Of a stretch of DNA of 33,441 nt, positions 30,996-33,441 are shown in pieces (the first letter of the stretch is position 1; every line of letters starts with the position of its first letter). This DNA comes from CALBZE01 sp036381255 (lineage in GTDB: Bacteria > Gemmatimonadota > Gemmatimonadetes > Longimicrobiales > RSA9): the NCBI GenBank assembly GCA_036381255.1, contig DASVDG010000009.1, positions 1 through 33,441 on the forward strand, written 5' to 3'. The notes below the pieces were generated by a model that was not told the origin of the DNA, did not search any database, and saw only the letters and a program-made list of their open reading frames with translations. A program made the translations under genes and the position numbers.

Positions 30996-31025
30996 AATTT
31001 AGCGAGTTCTGGCCGACCGGGTCAA
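30996..31025 (-). promoter_or_regulatory. Promoter of the DUF58-BatA-mfd unit, predicted leaderless
   Basis: On the minus strand TTGACC (31025-31020), an 18-nt spacer and TAAATT (31001-30996). The start point falls at about 30989, only about 3 nt before the ATG at 30986. There is no Shine-Dalgarno sequence in the intervening bases, consistent with a leaderless mRNA. Confidence 0.55.
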
Positions 31026-31103
31026 CCGGACACGGCTCGGCGGGGTCTACACCGAACGGGCCCGGAAGATCGCGGGCCGGTGGTGCCGGGTCGTGCGTCG
31101 CGC

Positions 31104-31109
31104 TATCTT
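31104..31109 (+). promoter_or_regulatory. Candidate -10 element of the M28 peptidase gene
   Basis: TATCTT occurs in the context GCTATCTTCC, identical over ten bases to the -10 region of guaB (9111-9120). The corresponding -35 (TGGTGC at 31081-31086, 17-nt spacer) is poor. Confidence 0.3.
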
Positions 31110-31186
31110 CCTGCGGCCGCCGGCCCCGGACCCGGGCGACGGCCGGAAGCAAGGGCCAGGCCGTCGCGGTCAGAACGGAGCATTCC

Positions 31187-32797
31187 ATGAGATTCGAGCG
31201 AACGCTGTCGATCGTCGCGATGATCGTGCTCGCCGGTTGCGCGGGCGGCACGGCGCAGAGCGTGAGCGCCCAGCGACCCGGCGTCGAGCCTGCGGGGACG
31301 GTGTCCCCGGGTGAGGAGGTCGACGCCGGCGCGCTGAGGGCGGCGGCGGGGACGATCACGCCCGCGGACATGTACGGGCACATCGCCTACCTGGCGAGCG
31401 ACGAGCTGCGCGGCAGGAACACGCCGAGCCCGGGGCTGAACGAAGCGGCGGAGTACATCGCCGGGGTGTTCGAGGAGCTGGGGCTGCGTCCGGCGGGAGA
31501 CCCGGGGAGCTACATCCAGCGGTACGCGTTGCAGAAGCGTGCGGTCGTCGCGGAGGAGACGGAGATCTCGTTCAGCGGGCCGGCGGGCGAAGCGGCACTG
31601 GACTTCGGGACGGACTTCTTCGTGCTGCCGGGCGTTCCGGACCGGGTGCGCGGGGAGGTGGTGTACGCGGGCGCGGCCGCGGAGGCGCGTGCGGACGAGT
31701 CGCTGCGCGGGCGGATCGCCGTGTTCGAGCTGTCGGGCGCGGCGAGCGACCCGGCGTTCAACCGCGGGATCGGCCGGGCCGCCCGGGCGGCGGAGGAGGC
31801 CGGCGCCGCGGCGCGGCTGCTGATGCTGCCGGCCGGGTTCCCGGCGGGGATGATTCAGCGGACGGCGGAGCACTATTCGCTGGCGATGGGGCTGCAGGTG
31901 GGCGAGGTCGAGGGGCCGGCGACGTTCTTCGTGTCGGCGGCGGCGGCCGAGCGGCTGTTCGAGGCGGCCGGCGCCGACCCGGCGGGGCTGCGCGAGGCGG
32001 TCGCGCGGCGCGGACCGGTCCGCCTGGATGGCGTGACGGCGGAGCTGGCCGCGCCGATCCGGATCGAGGAGGACCACCGCGTGCCGAACGTCGTCGCCGT
32101 CCTGCCGGGCAGCGACCCGGAGCTGCGCGACACGTACGTCGTCTTCAGCGCGCACTTCGACCACGTGGGCGTGCGGCGGCCGGACGAGGCCGGCGACTCG
32201 ATCTACAACGGCGCGGACGACAACGCGTCGGGCACGTCGGCGCTGCTGGAGGTCGCGGAGGCGTTCGCGTCGCTGCCGACGCCGCCGGCGCGGTCGCTGG
32301 TGTTCCTGGCGGTGAGCGGGGAAGAGAAGGGGCTGCTGGGGTCGCAGTACTACAGCGACCACCCGACGGTGCCGCTCGAGGGGATCGTGGCGAACATCAA
32401 CGTGGACATGATCGGCCGCAACGCGCCGGACAGCATCGTGGTCATCGGCCAGGAATACTCGTCGCTCGGGCCGCTGGTGAAGGGGGTCGCGGCGGAGCGG
32501 CCGGAGCTGGGGTTGACGGTCTCGCGCGACCTGTGGCCGGAGCAGCGCTTCTTCTTCCGCAGCGACCACTTCAACTTCGCGCGCAAGGAGATCCCGGCGC
32601 TGTTCTTCTTCGCCGGGGTCCACGAGGACTACCACCAGCCGTCGGACGAGGTCGAGAAGATCGACACCGACAAGGCCAGCCGGGTGGCGCGGCTGATCTT
32701 CTACACGGCGCACGAGATCGCGTCGCGGGCCGAACCGCCGCAGTGGACCGAGCAGGGCCTTCAGGAAGTGCGGGCGCTGACCGGGGGCCGGCGCTAG
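31187..32797 (+). CDS. M28-family zinc aminopeptidase, lipoprotein
   Basis: The product is 536 aa. The signal ends in the lipobox LAGC (Cys18), so the protein should be anchored in the envelope and face the periplasm. A PA-like insert domain lies at about residues 130-300. The M28 catalytic domain follows, with metal ligands in order: His323 (SAHFDHVG), Asp344/345 (NGADDNASG), Glu379/380 (SGEEKGLLGS), Asp407 (NVDMIGR) and His483 (DYHQPSDE). This is the complete set for a two-zinc aminopeptidase, so it should be active on exogenous peptides; the substrate is unknown. GGAG precedes the ATG. Its promoter region is divergent from the DUF58 unit. Confidence 0.93.
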   Translation: MRFERTLSIVAMIVLAGCAGGTAQSVSAQRPGVEPAGTVSPGEEVDAGALRAAAGTITPADMYGHIAYLASDELRGRNTPSPGLNEAAEYIAGVFEELGLRPAGDPGSYIQRYALQKRAVVAEETEISFSGPAGEAALDFGTDFFVLPGVPDRVRGEVVYAGAAAEARADESLRGRIAVFELSGAASDPAFNRGIGRAARAAEEAGAAARLLMLPAGFPAGMIQRTAEHYSLAMGLQVGEVEGPATFFVSAAAAERLFEAAGADPAGLREAVARRGPVRLDGVTAELAAPIRIEEDHRVPNVVAVLPGSDPELRDTYVVFSAHFDHVGVRRPDEAGDSIYNGADDNASGTSALLEVAEAFASLPTPPARSLVFLAVSGEEKGLLGSQYYSDHPTVPLEGIVANINVDMIGRNAPDSIVVIGQEYSSLGPLVKGVAAERPELGLTVSRDLWPEQRFFFRSDHFNFARKEIPALFFFAGVHEDYHQPSDEVEKIDTDKASRVARLIFYTAHEIASRAEPPQWTEQGLQEVRALTGGRR

Positions 32798-32818
32798 GCG
32801 CCGCCCCCGTCGCCCGGA

Positions 32819-32836
32819 CCGGCCGTTCGGGGCCGG
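32819..32836 (+). terminator. Small hairpin after the M28 peptidase gene
   Basis: CCGGCC (32819-32824), loop GTTCGG, GGCCGG (32831-32836), 22 nt past the stop. A weak terminator candidate without a T-run. Confidence 0.3.
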
Positions 32837-32869
32837 AGAGAGTCAACACCGAACCCGTGGAGAGGAACG

Positions 32870-33064
32870 ATGTCGTTTCTGAGCACCGTCTTCCTGCTCG
32901 CCGCAGTCGTGAGCGGGATCCTGATCCCGATCTTCGTCGGCCACGGCCTGGCCGTGCACGATTTCGGATACGTCGGCGTGGGCGCGGGCGCCGGCCTGGT
33001 GTCGGCCGTCTTCGTGTTCCTGTACTCGCGCGTGGCCGCGCGGTCGGGCGGCGAGACGTACTGA
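32870..33064 (+). CDS. Small two-helix membrane protein
   Basis: The product is 64 aa. Two hydrophobic helices (about residues 5-25 and 33-53) are linked by a short loop with His25 and His30. The C-terminus is basic (SRVAARSG), suggesting both ends are cytosolic. GGAGAGGA before the ATG gives strong support for translation despite the small size. It follows the M28 peptidase gene by 72 nt. No family is recognised. Confidence 0.7.
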   Translation: MSFLSTVFLLAAVVSGILIPIFVGHGLAVHDFGYVGVGAGAGLVSAVFVFLYSRVAARSGGETY

Positions 33065-33082
33065 GGCGCGTCCCGGGCGGGC

Positions 33083-33139
33083 CCGGGCGGTTCGGGGCGC
33101 GGGTACTTCGATCCGATCGCGCCCGGCCCGGCCGCCCGG
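33083..33139. terminator. Two-tier hairpin between convergent genes
   Basis: An outer stem CCGGGCGG/CCGCCCGG (33083-33090 with 33132-33139) and an inner stem GGGCGCG/CGCGCCC (33095-33101 with 33118-33124) lie between the small membrane protein gene and the convergent gene from the right edge. It is well placed as a shared terminator. Confidence 0.4.
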
Positions 33140-33140
33140 T

Positions 33141-33441
33141 TCACCGGTATTCGTGGACCAGGCGCTGGTCCTTCGACGGACCGCGGACGCGCCATTCGAG
33201 GCGGAGCATCGGGCCATCGACGACGAGTCGGGCGTCGTAGCGGTCCTCGCCGCAGAGGTGCGGCCGGACGGTCGCGAGGCCGCCGTCTCCGTCGGGGGCG
33301 AGCACGCCGAGCTCGACCGGATGATCCGGGCCGCGCCGGATGTGCGCGAGCCGGAGCCCCCCCTCGACCCGCGTCCAGCGGTACGCCGCGCGGTAGGCGA
33401 CGGGATCCCCGCCGTCGCCGGGGCGCCACGTGCCGCGCTCC
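33141..33441 (-). CDS. C-terminal part of a hypothetical protein (DUF6314-like), N-terminus beyond window
   Basis: The last 100 codons read as coding sequence ending at a TGA at 33143-33141. The fragment contains YRAAYRWTRVEGGLRLAHIR, then RPHLCGEDRYDARLVV and LRLEWRVRGPSKDQRLVHEY. The combination of a P-H-x-C-G-x-D-x-Y motif and a final W-R-V-x-G-P-x-K-D pattern recalls the end of DUF6314 proteins, which are beta-rich and of unknown function. This assignment is from memory of the pattern. The start and any upstream partner lie beyond the right edge. Confidence 0.6.
   Translation of the reverse strand, partial: ERGTWRPGDGGDPVAYRAAYRWTRVEGGLRLAHIRRGPDHPVELGVLAPDGDGGLATVRPHLCGEDRYDARLVVDGPMLRLEWRVRGPSKDQRLVHEYR

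Overview
The window comes from a very GC-rich diderm bacterium: it has an outer-membrane barrel ending in Phe, SurA-type chaperones, lipoproteins and an FtsEX/EnvC set. Gene content and style suggest Gemmatimonadota or a close relative. That is an inference; no rRNA or marker phylogeny is available here. There are 27 intact or edge-cut protein genes and one decayed gene. I see no tRNA, rRNA, CRISPR array, insertion sequence or prophage.

Layout. (1) 1-3395: an MFS transporter cut by the left edge, a low-affinity-iron-permease-family membrane protein, a TrkA-type RCK protein and a hexapeptide-repeat acyltransferase. (2) 3557-8052: a rightward cluster behind a near-consensus promoter with a Fur-like box at its start point. 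It encodes an outer-membrane porin, a 4-TM protein, an exported FMN-binding-domain protein with an SGAT flavinylation motif, a second 4-TM protein paralogous to the first, and an ApbE flavin transferase. This is the most interesting part of the window: a candidate iron-regulated, envelope-located flavin electron-transfer system. (3) 8292-12926: a DUF2281-like protein, a DUF1232 protein, guaB with a promoter and a structured leader that could switch between two folds, a bacterial eRF1-like (baeRF) protein with a zinc ribbon, and an unrecognised 211-aa protein. (4) 12934-15328: a decayed LysM gene whose frame break is explained by a 23-bp tandem duplication, a MltD-like transglycosylase with two LysM domains, and a small orphan. 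(5) 23057-15350, leftward: a tightly packed eight-gene run surA-pdxA-ftsE-ftsX-envC-holB-moaC-lytic transglycosylase, with 4-nt overlaps at several junctions. (6) 30986-23156, leftward: DUF58 protein, BatA-like protein and mfd in one apparently leaderless unit, then a PpiC-type lipoprotein. (7) 31187-33441: an M28 metallopeptidase lipoprotein, a small 2-TM protein, and a C-terminal fragment of a possible DUF6314 protein entering from the right edge.

How the genes work together. Much of the window serves the cell envelope: outer-membrane protein folding (SurA, PpiC), septal peptidoglycan hydrolysis (FtsEX-EnvC plus two transglycosylases) and envelope redox chemistry (the porin/flavin cluster). 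Housekeeping genes (guaB, holB, mfd, pdxA, moaC) are interleaved in the same transcription units. Starts were chosen from visible Shine-Dalgarno sequences, signal peptides and stop/start overlaps. Promoters, operators and hairpins were read by eye and are predictions.
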